Source: Glaciecola siphonariae
GTDB lineage: Bacteria > Pseudomonadota > Gammaproteobacteria > Enterobacterales > Alteromonadaceae
Direction of reading: 5' to 3'
Assembly: GCF_042652645.1 (NCBI RefSeq)
Contig: NZ_JBHSGU010000002.1
Coordinates: 1,426,001-1,490,000, forward strand
DNA: 64,000 bases
Shown here piece after piece: positions 26,828 to 35,873 of this stretch. Both the position numbers and the translations under genes were made by a program. The notes below the pieces were generated by a model that was not told the DNA's origin, ran no database searches, and saw only the letters and a list, made by a program, of their open reading frames with translations. How positions within the stretch are numbered: position 1 is the first letter of the stretch; every line of letters starts with the position of its first letter.

Positions 26828-27895
26828 TTAGACGAGGGGTTCGTGAGTGCTAAGCTCCTGTAATACCGAGTAAAGTTGCGCTCTTTCATTTGCTAACGAA
26901 TATGTTTTTACGATTTTATTCGCCCGTAATTTGCGCAAATAATTTAAGGGGCCAAAACGCCTGAGTCTTTGTGTTTGTATGGCCTCTATGACGCCTTCAG
27001 TGCATGAGGCGCTTACAATTAAGTTGCTAAAACCTTGGTTATACTCACGATTGGCAATGCAGTCAGGCACCACTACTTTATTACTTAAGTTCATCGCTTC
27101 TATACCGGGCAAATAAAAGCCCTCGGTAGGATTTGGCAAACACACACTTATATCAGCATTGGCCATTGCTTTGAGTACCTCGTCTTTGGGCATAAGGCGA
27201 TGATGGAGCAAGAAGTTTAAACCCTCTCCCTTTGCCCAATCGGCGATTTCTTTTCCCCATGCAGGTCGCTTATTGGCGAGAATATACAAGTCGTATGTTT
27301 TACTACTCGGAATGACTGGGATGTTATGCCCCATGCGAATATAGCGGCAAGGACCGTTAGCATATGGCTCAACCGCGTCTTTCACCGCCATTGATACACA
27401 AAGCCGCAGTGCTTTTTGTTTCATAAAAGCATGCAGCGGGTGTTTAGGGTCGCCGTGGCGAACATGCTGAATAAGATTGATAACAACAGGTGCATCCCGC
27501 TTTTGCTCAGCATTATTAGATTGCAAAGGAAGATAACGCCGCCAGTCCATGCCGGCTAGGAATACATAATCAAAGCCTTCAGGTGAATAGCTCGCTTGGT
27601 AGGTGACCCCATCGATGTTCTCAAACAAATCGGGCATAACGCTGGATGTATTGTTAAGGTACAGGCTAACATCAAAGTTAGGGTGCGCCGCAAAATGCCC
27701 GATATAGTCTCTGACCTTTTGATGGCCTCCGGTGTAATTTGTATAGTCTCGTGAAAACAGTATTTTTTTCAAGGGTGGAGGCGTCTCTGAGTATGAGCGT
27801 AAATGCTGAGCAAACGTGCGCTGCAATTTATAGCTTTTGATTCTCTGCCTCCATGTTAACATAAGCGAACTTTTGATGAGAAGCACGGCCGTCAC
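26828..27895 (-). CDS. Glycosyltransferase, GT-B fold (GT4-like)
   Basis: Protein of 355 residues. The N-terminal domain contains RDYTNYTGGHQKVRDYIGHF. The C-terminal donor domain shows LLHHRLMPKDEVLKAM and CLPNPTEGFYLPGIEAMNL, the E-x7-E type region of GT4 enzymes. The frame starts at GTG 27895, which touches the divergent gene. ATG 27862 (MLTWRQ) is more plausible and would leave 33 nt between start codons. It probably heads the glycan operon running to 19098. Donor and acceptor are unknown. Confidence 0.72.
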   Translation of the reverse strand: MTAVLLIKSSLMLTWRQRIKSYKLQRTFAQHLRSYSETPPPLKKILFSRDYTNYTGGHQKVRDYIGHFAAHPNFDVSLYLNNTSSVMPDLFENIDGVTYQASYSPEGFDYVFLAGMDWRRYLPLQSNNAEQKRDAPVVINLIQHVRHGDPKHPLHAFMKQKALRLCVSMAVKDAVEPYANGPCRYIRMGHNIPVIPSSKTYDLYILANKRPAWGKEIADWAKGEGLNFLLHHRLMPKDEVLKAMANADISVCLPNPTEGFYLPGIEAMNLSNKVVVPDCIANREYNQGFSNLIVSASCTEGVIEAIQTQRLRRFGPLNYLRKLRANKIVKTYSLANERAQLYSVLQELSTHEPLV

Positions 27896-28648
27896 GTGGT
27901 TAATTTACATATAATAGGCGCACAAAAAGCGGGGACGACAGCCCTCGCCCATTTTATTGCTCAGCACCAAGACATATATGTATTAGACGGGAAAGAAGCA
28001 CACGTATTTGACAACCCTCAATTTCTAAAATCTACCAATAAAATGCTGTTTGCCAAAGACGCTATTGCAAAGCGTATGCGCAATTACCAAAGTCAGCGCT
28101 ATGTCTGTGATGCAACTCCTGTGACCTGGTATCAACGACGATTTTTAACCCATTGCTTTAACTTTAATCCGTCAGCAAAGTTCATTGTTATATTAAGAGA
28201 CCCGGTAGAGCGTGCCCTCAGTCATTATAAAATGAGTAGGCAAAAAGACGCAGAAACTAAAAACGCGCTCGCCGCGTTTTTATCAGAGCGCAGTAGGCTC
28301 ATTGCCGCACGAGGAAACTGGCAGCTTCGAAGCCCTTTGCGCACGCAAAGCTATTTAAGTCGTGGTCGATACTCAAAGCAGCTAAAGCAACTTTTTGATA
28401 TTGTGCCGCGACAGCAGGTGTTGGTATTGTTTCAAGAAGACCTAGCGAAGCATCATCAAGCGACGCTAAACAAAGTCTTTGCGTTTTTAGATGTGGACAC
28501 GCAAACCATAGCCCCCGAACGAGTCTTTGAAAGCGACAAAGAGGCAAGCACTGTCGGTATGTTTTTCGCCAAGTACTTTGCTAGGCTCTACTACGTCTAT
28601 CACGGTGAGAGTAAATCCCGCTGGCTTAACATCATCTCAGATAACTGA
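27896..28648 (+). CDS. Sulfotransferase domain protein (second of four)
   Basis: Protein of 250 residues with both PAPS-binding signatures: IIGAQKAGTTALAHF (5' loop) at the N-terminus and FIVILRDPVERALSHYKMSR (3'-phosphate binding, Arg and Ser) near residue 105. KEAHVFDNP matches the Lys-Glu-x-His/Tyr motif and carries the likely catalytic base. It starts with GTG, and no ATG is available in frame. It is the only plus-strand gene of the glycan region and is head-to-head with the glycosyltransferase gene on the other strand. It probably sulfates the local glycan; the acceptor is unproven. Confidence 0.85.
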   Translation: MVNLHIIGAQKAGTTALAHFIAQHQDIYVLDGKEAHVFDNPQFLKSTNKMLFAKDAIAKRMRNYQSQRYVCDATPVTWYQRRFLTHCFNFNPSAKFIVILRDPVERALSHYKMSRQKDAETKNALAAFLSERSRLIAARGNWQLRSPLRTQSYLSRGRYSKQLKQLFDIVPRQQVLVLFQEDLAKHHQATLNKVFAFLDVDTQTIAPERVFESDKEASTVGMFFAKYFARLYYVYHGESKSRWLNIISDN

Positions 28649-28661
28649 GGGATACTCGCCC

Positions 28662-28695
28662 CTTTTACGCCCTTTTGCGCCCTATCGCGCCCTCT
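28662..28695. repeat. Short tandem repeats downstream of sulfotransferase gene
   Basis: Imperfect units of about 10 nt (CCTTTTACGC, CCTTTTGCGC, CCTATCGCGC) lie in the convergent intergenic region between 28648 and 28798. Function unknown. They may be slippage-prone, but they are not in a coding frame. Confidence 0.5.
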
Positions 28696-28797
28696 TGATA
28701 GAATTTTCCGCTATTAGTGCCTGAAACTCATAACCTTATATGAACACCTAATATCAGCATCTAGTATCAGGATTAATAAATAAAGGGCAAAAACCGT

Positions 28798-31779
28798 TCA
28801 AGACAATACGTTATGCATCATGGCTATTTTATTACCCTCTGTCTTCAAGGCTTGAATCAATTTTATCTTCCACAAGTGCTCGTTAGGTGCGTGGATATTA
28901 AGGAGCTGTTCAACTGCTTTGTGATGCAGCCAAAAGCTTCGTCCATCAGGATAAAATAGAGGCTTAGTCTGCAGAGCATCCAAATCGTCAGGTAAATAAG
29001 GCGCTAAGATCATACTGCTCTTAGTTTCGGCAAACTCGTTGAGAAGTGCATCAATGTCAAACTCAAAGCCCAAAAGACTGTACCACCGCATTAGCTGTCG
29101 CCGTTTGTGGCGCTCTGTCGTTACTGACTCGCAAGAGATAAACCCGTTCCACTGTGAATTTTGATAGCGCTGTTGGCTTAATATGAGTTGAACGTGTTTA
29201 GACAAAACAAAGGCATCGCGAGTTTTTTCATTATTGTTGCCCACATTTTCGGCGTGATTATTATAGTCAGTGGCAGAGCTACTGATGTGTTCAATAAAGC
29301 AGATAGAAGACGGCTCGATATGGTTAAACTCTTCACAACGTGCACATAGCTGTGCATATTCTTGCTTATTTACTACCCATACTATGTCAAGACTGCGGCT
29401 AGAGCGTGAAAGCGCTGCATTCAGCAGGTGCGAAAAAACGCATAACTGCTCGTAATCTACCGAATGTATAAATAAGCGCGCCATTACCTGTGATGACGGT
29501 ACCTGTGAAGACGCTACCTGTGAAGACTGCGCTTGCTCAAAAATACTCACATTGGGCGCAAGGGCGAGATTATCGTCAGCTAAATATGCTTCAATATCTA
29601 TCGTCCATAGCTTACGCCAGTGCCGCTTCAGCAACCTCTGCAAGTTATTCGCAGCTATCTGGCTCAAGCCTTCGATTCCCTTTTTTAACCATGTATGATT
29701 ATTCTTGGCTAAAAAACACAATTTACGATTTAAGCGTTCTAGGGTGTCTATGCACGCTAGGTTGTTTTGACTCTCAGGGGATTCTAAAGGCTCAGAGCTA
29801 TCTATGGGCTCAGGGCTGTCTGGACCTTTATCGTTTTTGAACTCAGACTTAGATGCATAATGGCTGACAATCAGCAATAGCTTTTCGTAATCTAAATGAT
29901 GAGGCAACACGGCAAAACGATGTTTGATTGCGAAGCTCTCAACCTTGTCTGAGGGTGTTTGCGGTATATTTTTCTCAGCACTTTTCTGTGCACTTTTCAG
30001 TAGATTGGGCACAGAGTTAATAGATGAAGGCAAAATACCGTATTCATCAAAATAGGCATTTAGGATGCCTTGAATGTTGTCTCGCTGCGCATTATCTTGA
30101 GACGCCGCTCTCAAGGCATGAAACAAACTAAATTCATACAAATGAAAAAGACCACGAGAGCTGGCTAAATGAGACAAGGCTAAATAAGCGTCACAATCGA
30201 GTACTTTCACGCCTGGCTGAGCACTTTTAGTTCTATCTTTTGAGTTGTTGGTCTTGTTAGCTGCAGTCTCTGCGATATCAGTCTGTGTGATATCAATCCT
30301 TTTGATATCAGGCCGAGAGAGCTTGCCTAACAAAACGGCGCTTAATGAGGCCTCAAGCTGCAAGTCATCGCCAATACCTTGTAAATGTTTAATTAGCTGC
30401 GTCTGCTCATTATAATGAATGTGATTGAGTGCGCTACGCATTGAGGCGGTCAGCTCTCCCTTCGAACGCAGCGAAAGAGGATTTTGTTTACGCAAATGAG
30501 TTAAGGGTTCACTAAGCCAACCATCGCCCACACCTTCAGTTTTCTCTATAAATAGTGTCCATTGATGCATATCAAAGGGAGAGCGGCTGCGAGCAATCGC
30601 GTCGCACATACAGGCTCTAATTTTTAGTACACGCGCCACCGCCAGTACCCCATGCTGATGCGCCACTTTTGCAATATCCATAAGTACTTGCGGCATTTTT
30701 GCAAAACAAACATCATCTTGCGCTAAAGGCTTTTTCAATACCTGTTCAAAATGCCAATAACCTTGGTCAGTCGAAGAAATTTGCACAAGCGTACCGCTGA
30801 GTTCTTTCCATGTTAAATCATCGATACAATATGACAGCTTTGCAGATGCAAGCTTTACTGGCGCAGAGACCGGCTTAGACATGGGCTTGGGCTTGGGCTT
30901 GGGCTCGCGCTTGGGCTTAGACTCAGGCGTGAATTCGACCCTCGGAGCAGGCGTAGCGCGAATACCCGATGGTAGATCCGAATGCGCTTCTAAAGCCTGA
31001 TACAGCGCGTCGAGCTCACCTTGTTTTAATGCATCACAAAGGTGCTCATGCGCGCTTGGCTTTGTTGATGAAGGGTTTGCAGGCCTTGGTGCTAATGTTG
31101 ACGATAACAACGCGGGCCGGAATTGGCGTTTTATAAAATGCTCTGATGTGAGCTTAACGCGAATGAGAGCCGCTTGAGGGATCGTCAACCCACTAACAAA
31201 ACTCTCTTGCGACAAGAGTATGCACTGATTGCGATGTGCTTGTACAAAGGCAAGTATCTTTTGATTTGCACTTTGCCACATATCATACGCAAGCCTTGGT
31301 TGCTGCCAAAAACTCATGTTAACTCGATGCTTGTTGAGCTCAAGTGCACTGTTGAGCAAATGTTGGCTGTGACGATTGAACAACGAATAAGTGGCTGACT
31401 GCCAATGACGATATATAAAAACGAATCGAATATCGCCGTGCGCTGCTTGATGCCACTCATGCAAAAAATCAACCGCTCTAGGGTCTTTAACTCCATTCAG
31501 AGCGTCATACTCGTGATTGCGCGTTGAAAGATATGTCTCGATATAGCTAGAAAGCCATTTGGGTTTTAATAAATTATTGCCAGTGTAGCGCCAATCTGTA
31601 TGGTTAATTCCGTATATTTTATCATGCAGCCTTACAACAGGCATATCTTCAACATGTCCTAGGGGGTTGCTGAATGTTGCCCCCATGAGCTCTGAGCCCA
31701 TATTGATGCCATTATCATTGAGTGTTTGGGCGAGCAGTGATGTTCCGCTTCCATGAAAACCTGTTACAAGATAAAACAT
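28798..31779 (-). CDS. Very large protein with N-terminal sulfotransferase-like domain (third of four)
   Basis: Protein of 993 residues. TGFHGSGTSLLAQTLNDNG at the N-terminus is a P-loop of the sulfotransferase family and IRFVFIYRHWQSATYSLFNR is the 3'-phosphate-like site, so the first ~230 residues form that domain. A Lys-Pro-rich linker (KREPKPKPKPMSKP) lies near residue 300. The remaining ~690 residues show no recognised catalytic domain. They include Ser/Glu/Pro-rich and SSQV-type short repeats (around 650-770) and the motif MILAPYLPDDLDAL near the end. No signal peptide or membrane segment. It follows the fourth sulfotransferase gene by 17 nt and probably shares its transcript. Confidence 0.62.
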   Translation of the reverse strand: MFYLVTGFHGSGTSLLAQTLNDNGINMGSELMGATFSNPLGHVEDMPVVRLHDKIYGINHTDWRYTGNNLLKPKWLSSYIETYLSTRNHEYDALNGVKDPRAVDFLHEWHQAAHGDIRFVFIYRHWQSATYSLFNRHSQHLLNSALELNKHRVNMSFWQQPRLAYDMWQSANQKILAFVQAHRNQCILLSQESFVSGLTIPQAALIRVKLTSEHFIKRQFRPALLSSTLAPRPANPSSTKPSAHEHLCDALKQGELDALYQALEAHSDLPSGIRATPAPRVEFTPESKPKREPKPKPKPMSKPVSAPVKLASAKLSYCIDDLTWKELSGTLVQISSTDQGYWHFEQVLKKPLAQDDVCFAKMPQVLMDIAKVAHQHGVLAVARVLKIRACMCDAIARSRSPFDMHQWTLFIEKTEGVGDGWLSEPLTHLRKQNPLSLRSKGELTASMRSALNHIHYNEQTQLIKHLQGIGDDLQLEASLSAVLLGKLSRPDIKRIDITQTDIAETAANKTNNSKDRTKSAQPGVKVLDCDAYLALSHLASSRGLFHLYEFSLFHALRAASQDNAQRDNIQGILNAYFDEYGILPSSINSVPNLLKSAQKSAEKNIPQTPSDKVESFAIKHRFAVLPHHLDYEKLLLIVSHYASKSEFKNDKGPDSPEPIDSSEPLESPESQNNLACIDTLERLNRKLCFLAKNNHTWLKKGIEGLSQIAANNLQRLLKRHWRKLWTIDIEAYLADDNLALAPNVSIFEQAQSSQVASSQVPSSQVMARLFIHSVDYEQLCVFSHLLNAALSRSSRSLDIVWVVNKQEYAQLCARCEEFNHIEPSSICFIEHISSSATDYNNHAENVGNNNEKTRDAFVLSKHVQLILSQQRYQNSQWNGFISCESVTTERHKRRQLMRWYSLLGFEFDIDALLNEFAETKSSMILAPYLPDDLDALQTKPLFYPDGRSFWLHHKAVEQLLNIHAPNEHLWKIKLIQALKTEGNKIAMMHNVLS

Positions 31780-31796
31780 GATGAATGTCGCCTTAT

Positions 31797-32645
31797 TTAG
31801 GCGCGTTGCGAAAGGTACGAGCGTATTTTAGAGCTTAAATAGTCGTGAGAATATAAACCGCTACAGTCAATCGCTAATATCTTGCTTTGTGCATGCTCTA
31901 ATCGCTCAAGTATCTCGGGTGAATATTGCCGTTCGGGTTGGCTTCGTGCGCTTAATACTGGGCTGCTGATACCATAATGCTCGCATAAGGCCATTCCATT
32001 GCTTGATACAATATCCTCATACTTAACAATACGTGTCTTTGCTTGCACAAACTGATGAATAAACCACTGATAGATGCAAATTTGTCGCTCCAAGGTGCTC
32101 GATTGCTGGCTCAGGGCCAACTTTAAAGCTGCATTGTGTTGCTGACCGGCAGGTAGCTGCCCTCTGGATACAGGCAAGTTAACCGTCCACCATGACAATA
32201 GTACGTCAATGGGGTTGCGCACAATACTAAGCACATCAAAGTGCGCGGTGAGCTCTTGCAGATAGGCAGTAAAAAATGCATTTTGCTTAATCACTAAGCA
32301 AAATTCCCTACCCTTGTATAAAGATAGCGTTATTTCACCACGCTGTGCAACGCTCTGACGCTTTCCGTCTTTTTGCTCCATGCCGATGGGGTTATCTATG
32401 TCCAGGCCACGTTTATGACCGTGCTCAAAGGGCAAGCCAGCAATAATGGCGTTTTGTACCTCGGTCGCCCTTTGTTTTACCTGTGCAAGAATATTCTCTT
32501 TATTTGGCTCAAAATTATCGGGTCGGAACGGCTCGTGCAGCGCAACATAGTCTTGCTGTTGATTTAAGATATGACAGCACAAGGTAGTGCCTGAGCGCGG
32601 AATACCTGTAATAAGGGAGATGGTGCCACCGGAGCTTAAAACCAT
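31797..32645 (-). CDS. Sulfotransferase family protein (fourth of four)
   Basis: Protein of 282 residues. LITGIPRSGTTLCCHIL is the 5'-phosphosulfate loop. FDVLSIVRNPIDVLLSWW is the 3'-phosphate site with Arg and Ser, and VKYEDIVSS matches the later family block. LHEPFRPDN is the stretch after the loop. The acidic/basic balance fits a cytosolic protein. It heads a two-gene unit with the 993-residue protein. The nearest upstream gene is the S-layer-like gene, separated by a terminator, so it needs its own promoter within 32646-32917. Confidence 0.8.
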   Translation of the reverse strand: MVLSSGGTISLITGIPRSGTTLCCHILNQQQDYVALHEPFRPDNFEPNKENILAQVKQRATEVQNAIIAGLPFEHGHKRGLDIDNPIGMEQKDGKRQSVAQRGEITLSLYKGREFCLVIKQNAFFTAYLQELTAHFDVLSIVRNPIDVLLSWWTVNLPVSRGQLPAGQQHNAALKLALSQQSSTLERQICIYQWFIHQFVQAKTRIVKYEDIVSSNGMALCEHYGISSPVLSARSQPERQYSPEILERLEHAQSKILAIDCSGLYSHDYLSSKIRSYLSQRA

Positions 32646-32917
32646 ATTAGTGTGTTAATACCTTTTGTAATGATAACGACAAACAGACCAGTCACAAAGT
32701 AGTCAGCAATATAAATTTTGGAAGACTCGCAATCATAATGCCTACAGCTCTAAGTCTAGCAAATCTAAGTCTGCCAAGCATAGATGAACACGCAGCGCTC
32801 TCGCCGCTGATAATCTAGCATAGGCATCAGGATCAGAGTCGGACTCAGATTCAGATTCAAATAGGTATCTGATACGCCTTCTTCAACATCATACAAGCCA
32901 ACTAAATTTTGGACAAA
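32646..32917. other. Intergenic region between sulfotransferase unit and S-layer-like gene
   Basis: 272 nt that must hold the promoter of the minus-strand sulfotransferase unit. Short direct repeats are visible: TCTAAGTCT at about 32751 and again about 17 nt later, and GACTCAGATTCAGATTC near 32845. No reading frame or RNA gene is recognised, and no promoter is certain. Confidence 0.4.
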
Positions 32918-32946
32918 AAAAAGCCTCCGCTTAGCGAAGGCTTTTT
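32918..32946 (-). terminator. Terminator after the S-layer-like gene
   Basis: AAAAAGCCT and AGGCTTTTT arms enclose a small CGC/GCG inner stem. The minus strand continues with a T-run of eight. It begins 14 nt after the stop codon at 32961, consistent with strong single-gene expression. Confidence 0.88.
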
Positions 32947-32960
32947 AGTAAGTAAAAATA

Positions 32961-34286
32961 TTACTTAAGAACTACAGTATCAGTAGTACCGTCTGAAAGG
33001 TTAACTTGCTGTGTTGCAACAGAGATATCTGGGCCAGCGGCTTCGATTTCTACAGTAGCAGCAGTGCGCGTTCTACCAGTTAAAGTAACGATGTCAGTTG
33101 CTCTTAGCGCAACTACTTCGTTAGCAGGTACAGTACCAGATGCACCAGCACCAGCAGTTGCAGTTACACCGTCTTCTGAAGTGAAGCTGATAGTGTAAAT
33201 TGCATCACGTGAACCACGGTTGATGATGTACAAACGTTGGTTGTAGTTGCTGAAAGTAGTTAAGTAAGGTACTTCAACAGTAGTTGTGTCAAAAGTGATT
33301 TGACCGATGGTGTTGGTCACTTCTGGAGTATCAAGCGTTACTGTGTAAGAACCTTTGCTGATAGTTTCTGTACCGTCTACAGTTACGCAGAAAGACCAAG
33401 AAGCGGCAGTAGCGGGATCAGCATTGATTACCGCTTCGTCTTCGTCAGTATTAACTGTTAATGCGTTTGGAGCAGCAGTACAGTCACCAGCGTGAAGGGT
33501 GAAAGTACCGAACGAGAAATCACCTGCGAAAGTGATGTCTTGATTGCCAGCAGGAACAACGTCAGCCACTGTGAAATCGGTACCATCTAGCTTAATAGAA
33601 CCAGCAGTAACCACTTGAGCAGGAACGATCATACCAAGGTTAGCAACAGTTGCAGACTCGTCAGAAGTTGCTGGGGCAAATGCAGTGAAGCCAGACGCTA
33701 CAGTTGCAACACCAACGCCAGCGTCGGTGTAATCACCTGTAACAGCAGAAACAGTGTTAGTGAATTGTGAGCTAGCGCTTGCAAGCGCGTCACGCTGATT
33801 AATTGCGTCGGCAGCGATGTCGAAGAAACCGTAACCTACTGTCGATGCACCAGAGGCTGTTACGTTGTATGTATCAGCAGCAAGCACCAAAGTCGCATCA
33901 CGAGCAACGTCAGCAGTGTCAGCAGTAATTTCGAAGATAACAAAAGAGTCACCGTCGCCACCACCTTGAGAGATGATACCAGCACCACCAACCAAACCAG
34001 CATTTGTTAGCGTTGGCGCGTCAGATGTGAATGAACCGTTAACTAGGTCGAAACGAACGAAGTTAGATGTACCAGCACCTGTAGTGAAACCAGTTTCAAC
34101 TTCGATATTTAATGCACCAGCGTTAGTAACTTCAACCATACCCATTGATATGTCTGTAGCAGTAAATGATTCGGTAGCAATCGTTACCGTTTGGTCGTTC
34201 GCGTTGTCGTCAAGATCAACCGCGGCAAATGCGCTAGTTGAACACGCTAGTGCAACAGCAGTTGCAAGGATTTTTTTGTTTAGCAT
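32961..34286 (-). CDS. Secreted acidic surface protein, S-layer-like
   Basis: Protein of 441 residues. It has a Sec signal peptide ending SAFA-AVD near residue 22, and the mature part is rich in Ala, Thr, Val, Gly, Asp and Glu. It has only three Lys and nine Arg against several dozen acidic residues, which suits a calcium-bound marine surface layer. Two Cys (HAGDC, WSFC) could pair. Beta-rich sequence with no catalytic motif. A strong ribosome site (AGGAG), an extended -10 promoter and a terminator point to high expression. S-layer identity is inference from composition, size and the adjacent type II secretion genes. I recall S-layer proteins of this kind (Slr4) in Pseudoalteromonas, but this is not verified here. 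Confidence 0.6.
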   Translation of the reverse strand: MLNKKILATAVALACSTSAFAAVDLDDNANDQTVTIATESFTATDISMGMVEVTNAGALNIEVETGFTTGAGTSNFVRFDLVNGSFTSDAPTLTNAGLVGGAGIISQGGGDGDSFVIFEITADTADVARDATLVLAADTYNVTASGASTVGYGFFDIAADAINQRDALASASSQFTNTVSAVTGDYTDAGVGVATVASGFTAFAPATSDESATVANLGMIVPAQVVTAGSIKLDGTDFTVADVVPAGNQDITFAGDFSFGTFTLHAGDCTAAPNALTVNTDEDEAVINADPATAASWSFCVTVDGTETISKGSYTVTLDTPEVTNTIGQITFDTTTVEVPYLTTFSNYNQRLYIINRGSRDAIYTISFTSEDGVTATAGAGASGTVPANEVVALRATDIVTLTGRTRTAATVEIEAAGPDISVATQQVNLSDGTTDTVVLK

Positions 34287-34712
34287 TTAAAACTCCTGAG
34301 AGTGTAATTAGTTTTAAGTTTGTCGTGGCGCACTGCCAACATGGTATTCTGGATGACTATGCACCAGACATCCCCTATAAGGTACAACACCAATTTCTGG
34401 TATTCAACTCTTTTAGTAATGAATACAGACTTTTATCTGACATAAATCACTAAAACGAGTTGTAAAACAGGATTGTTGTTTTCCTTAACAAGAAACTCAT
34501 CCATGTTTTCGCAGTAGTTATAGCAGGAAATACGCGCTTTGCAAGCGTTTTTTTAGTTCATTTTATCGCACGCCCGCGGTTTTTGCTCAGCAATACCTTG
34601 TTATCTTTAAAAATACGTTTTAAAAATGGACCGGACTGCAGAACGGTTGTAATAATAACCTATTATTGCCCACTTTGTTATTTTTAAGTGCAAATAAGTC
34701 AATATTTATGAC
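34287..34712 (-). other. Long upstream leader of the S-layer-like gene
   Basis: 426 nt between gspK and the S-layer-like gene. If transcription starts near 34509, the untranslated leader is about 224 nt. It contains a 23-codon minus-strand frame beginning ATGGATGAG and ending TAA, and an ACCA-GAAAT-TGGT hairpin. AGGAG lies seven bases before the ATG at 34286. Long, structured leaders are typical of abundant surface-layer mRNAs. Confidence 0.5.
34517..34544 (-). promoter_or_regulatory. Extended -10 promoter for the S-layer-like gene
   Basis: On the minus strand TTGCAA (34544-34539) and TATAAC (34522-34517) are separated by 16 nt, with TGC directly before the -10 hexamer (extended -10). The position, 230 nt upstream of the start codon, is within the gap to gspK. 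Confidence 0.55.
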
Positions 34713-35873
34713 CTACCTGTATGCAAATGGCGTCAGTTTGTTTTGCCCAATTTTTACCCGCCTTTGTATGAGAATCCCTTCATCTTTAGCCCTGTACACA
34801 TTAATGCGATACTCGCTGCCGCCAAACACCGAGTAAAAGTCTGGGTTGTAGCTCAGAATGTCGGAAATGGCATTAATGACATCGTTTTCGGTTAGCAGCC
34901 ACTCGCCCTGCTCACGTTGGGCAATAATGGCGTCAGCATTTTTTGGAAACAAAACCCTCAGCAAGGCACTTGGCATAGCATTTATATTTAGTTGCCCGCG
35001 GCGCAGTACGCTGCACACAGGTGTTATCGCCTTTATTATATCGGGGCGCTGACTCCATTGATTCACTAAATAGAGCTCACCGCAGCTTTGCAAAAGATAG
35101 TTCCGCGGCAAGCGGCTGCTTGCTATCATCGAGCTATTGTTTAAAGCGCGACTGTTAATATTATTACCAGAACCGTTTATGCCTGTCGTGGAACTTTTGT
35201 AAGAGAACGATTCAGCACCGGCTGCTCGCCTAATATCATTTTCGTCTGCGTAGTCGGCAAGCGTATCGAGTAAGGACTGAAGGGTTAAGCGATTTAAACC
35301 AAAACTATCTAAATATGCCTGCAGCCAAAACTGCGAACCTGAATTAATCGATAATAAACCCGCCTCGTTTTGAATACTGTAACGCAGTTCATTGGGCGTA
35401 TTTGCTTGTTCTACATATATATAACCATCGGTACGTATTTCATCGCCAATTGGCCGAATGCTTCTATTTTGTTCCGCACCCTGTTCTTGTGGCGTATTGT
35501 TTCCGCTGCCGCGGCTCACGCCAGCAATCGTTCGCGCCTGCGTTGCGAGCAAATAGGTTAACTCAGCGGTTTTTGCATGTGCCTGCATTAGTCCTTCTAT
35601 ATGCTGCCTGCTGTCTAGCGCGGTCGTTAAACGCTCATTAATAATGCGAGTAGCAACAGATATAGCAATGCTTAGCGATACCAGCACGACCAAAACCATA
35701 ATTAACACCGCGCCCGATTGTTGCTTATGACCTTTAGTACCCAGCGGTGTTTTAAGGCGTGTTGTTTTACGGTATGTTGTTTTTGTATGTGCTGTATTAC
35801 AAGGCGTTGTTTGCGTAGACAACGCTTTAGCAGATGCTGCGATTCTCGATATGTGTTTATAAAGTGTCTGCAT
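34713..35873 (-). CDS. gspK: Type II secretion minor pseudopilin GspK
   Basis: Large minor pseudopilin that caps the pseudopilus tip. The protein has 386 residues. The prepilin site QQSG-AVLIMVLVVL lies near residue 54, followed by the hydrophobic helix. As expected for GspK, the usual Glu5 is missing (Met here). Later sequence includes the GspK-like NEAGLLSINSGS and LLDTLADYADENDIRRAAGAE, with YRINVYRAKDEG near the end. The leader before the cleavage site is unusually long, but the ATG overlaps the gspJ stop by one base (TAATG), supporting it. Last gene of the gspEFGHIJK operon. Confidence 0.85.
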   Translation of the reverse strand: MQTLYKHISRIAASAKALSTQTTPCNTAHTKTTYRKTTRLKTPLGTKGHKQQSGAVLIMVLVVLVSLSIAISVATRIINERLTTALDSRQHIEGLMQAHAKTAELTYLLATQARTIAGVSRGSGNNTPQEQGAEQNRSIRPIGDEIRTDGYIYVEQANTPNELRYSIQNEAGLLSINSGSQFWLQAYLDSFGLNRLTLQSLLDTLADYADENDIRRAAGAESFSYKSSTTGINGSGNNINSRALNNSSMIASSRLPRNYLLQSCGELYLVNQWSQRPDIIKAITPVCSVLRRGQLNINAMPSALLRVLFPKNADAIIAQREQGEWLLTENDVINAISDILSYNPDFYSVFGGSEYRINVYRAKDEGILIQRRVKIGQNKLTPFAYR

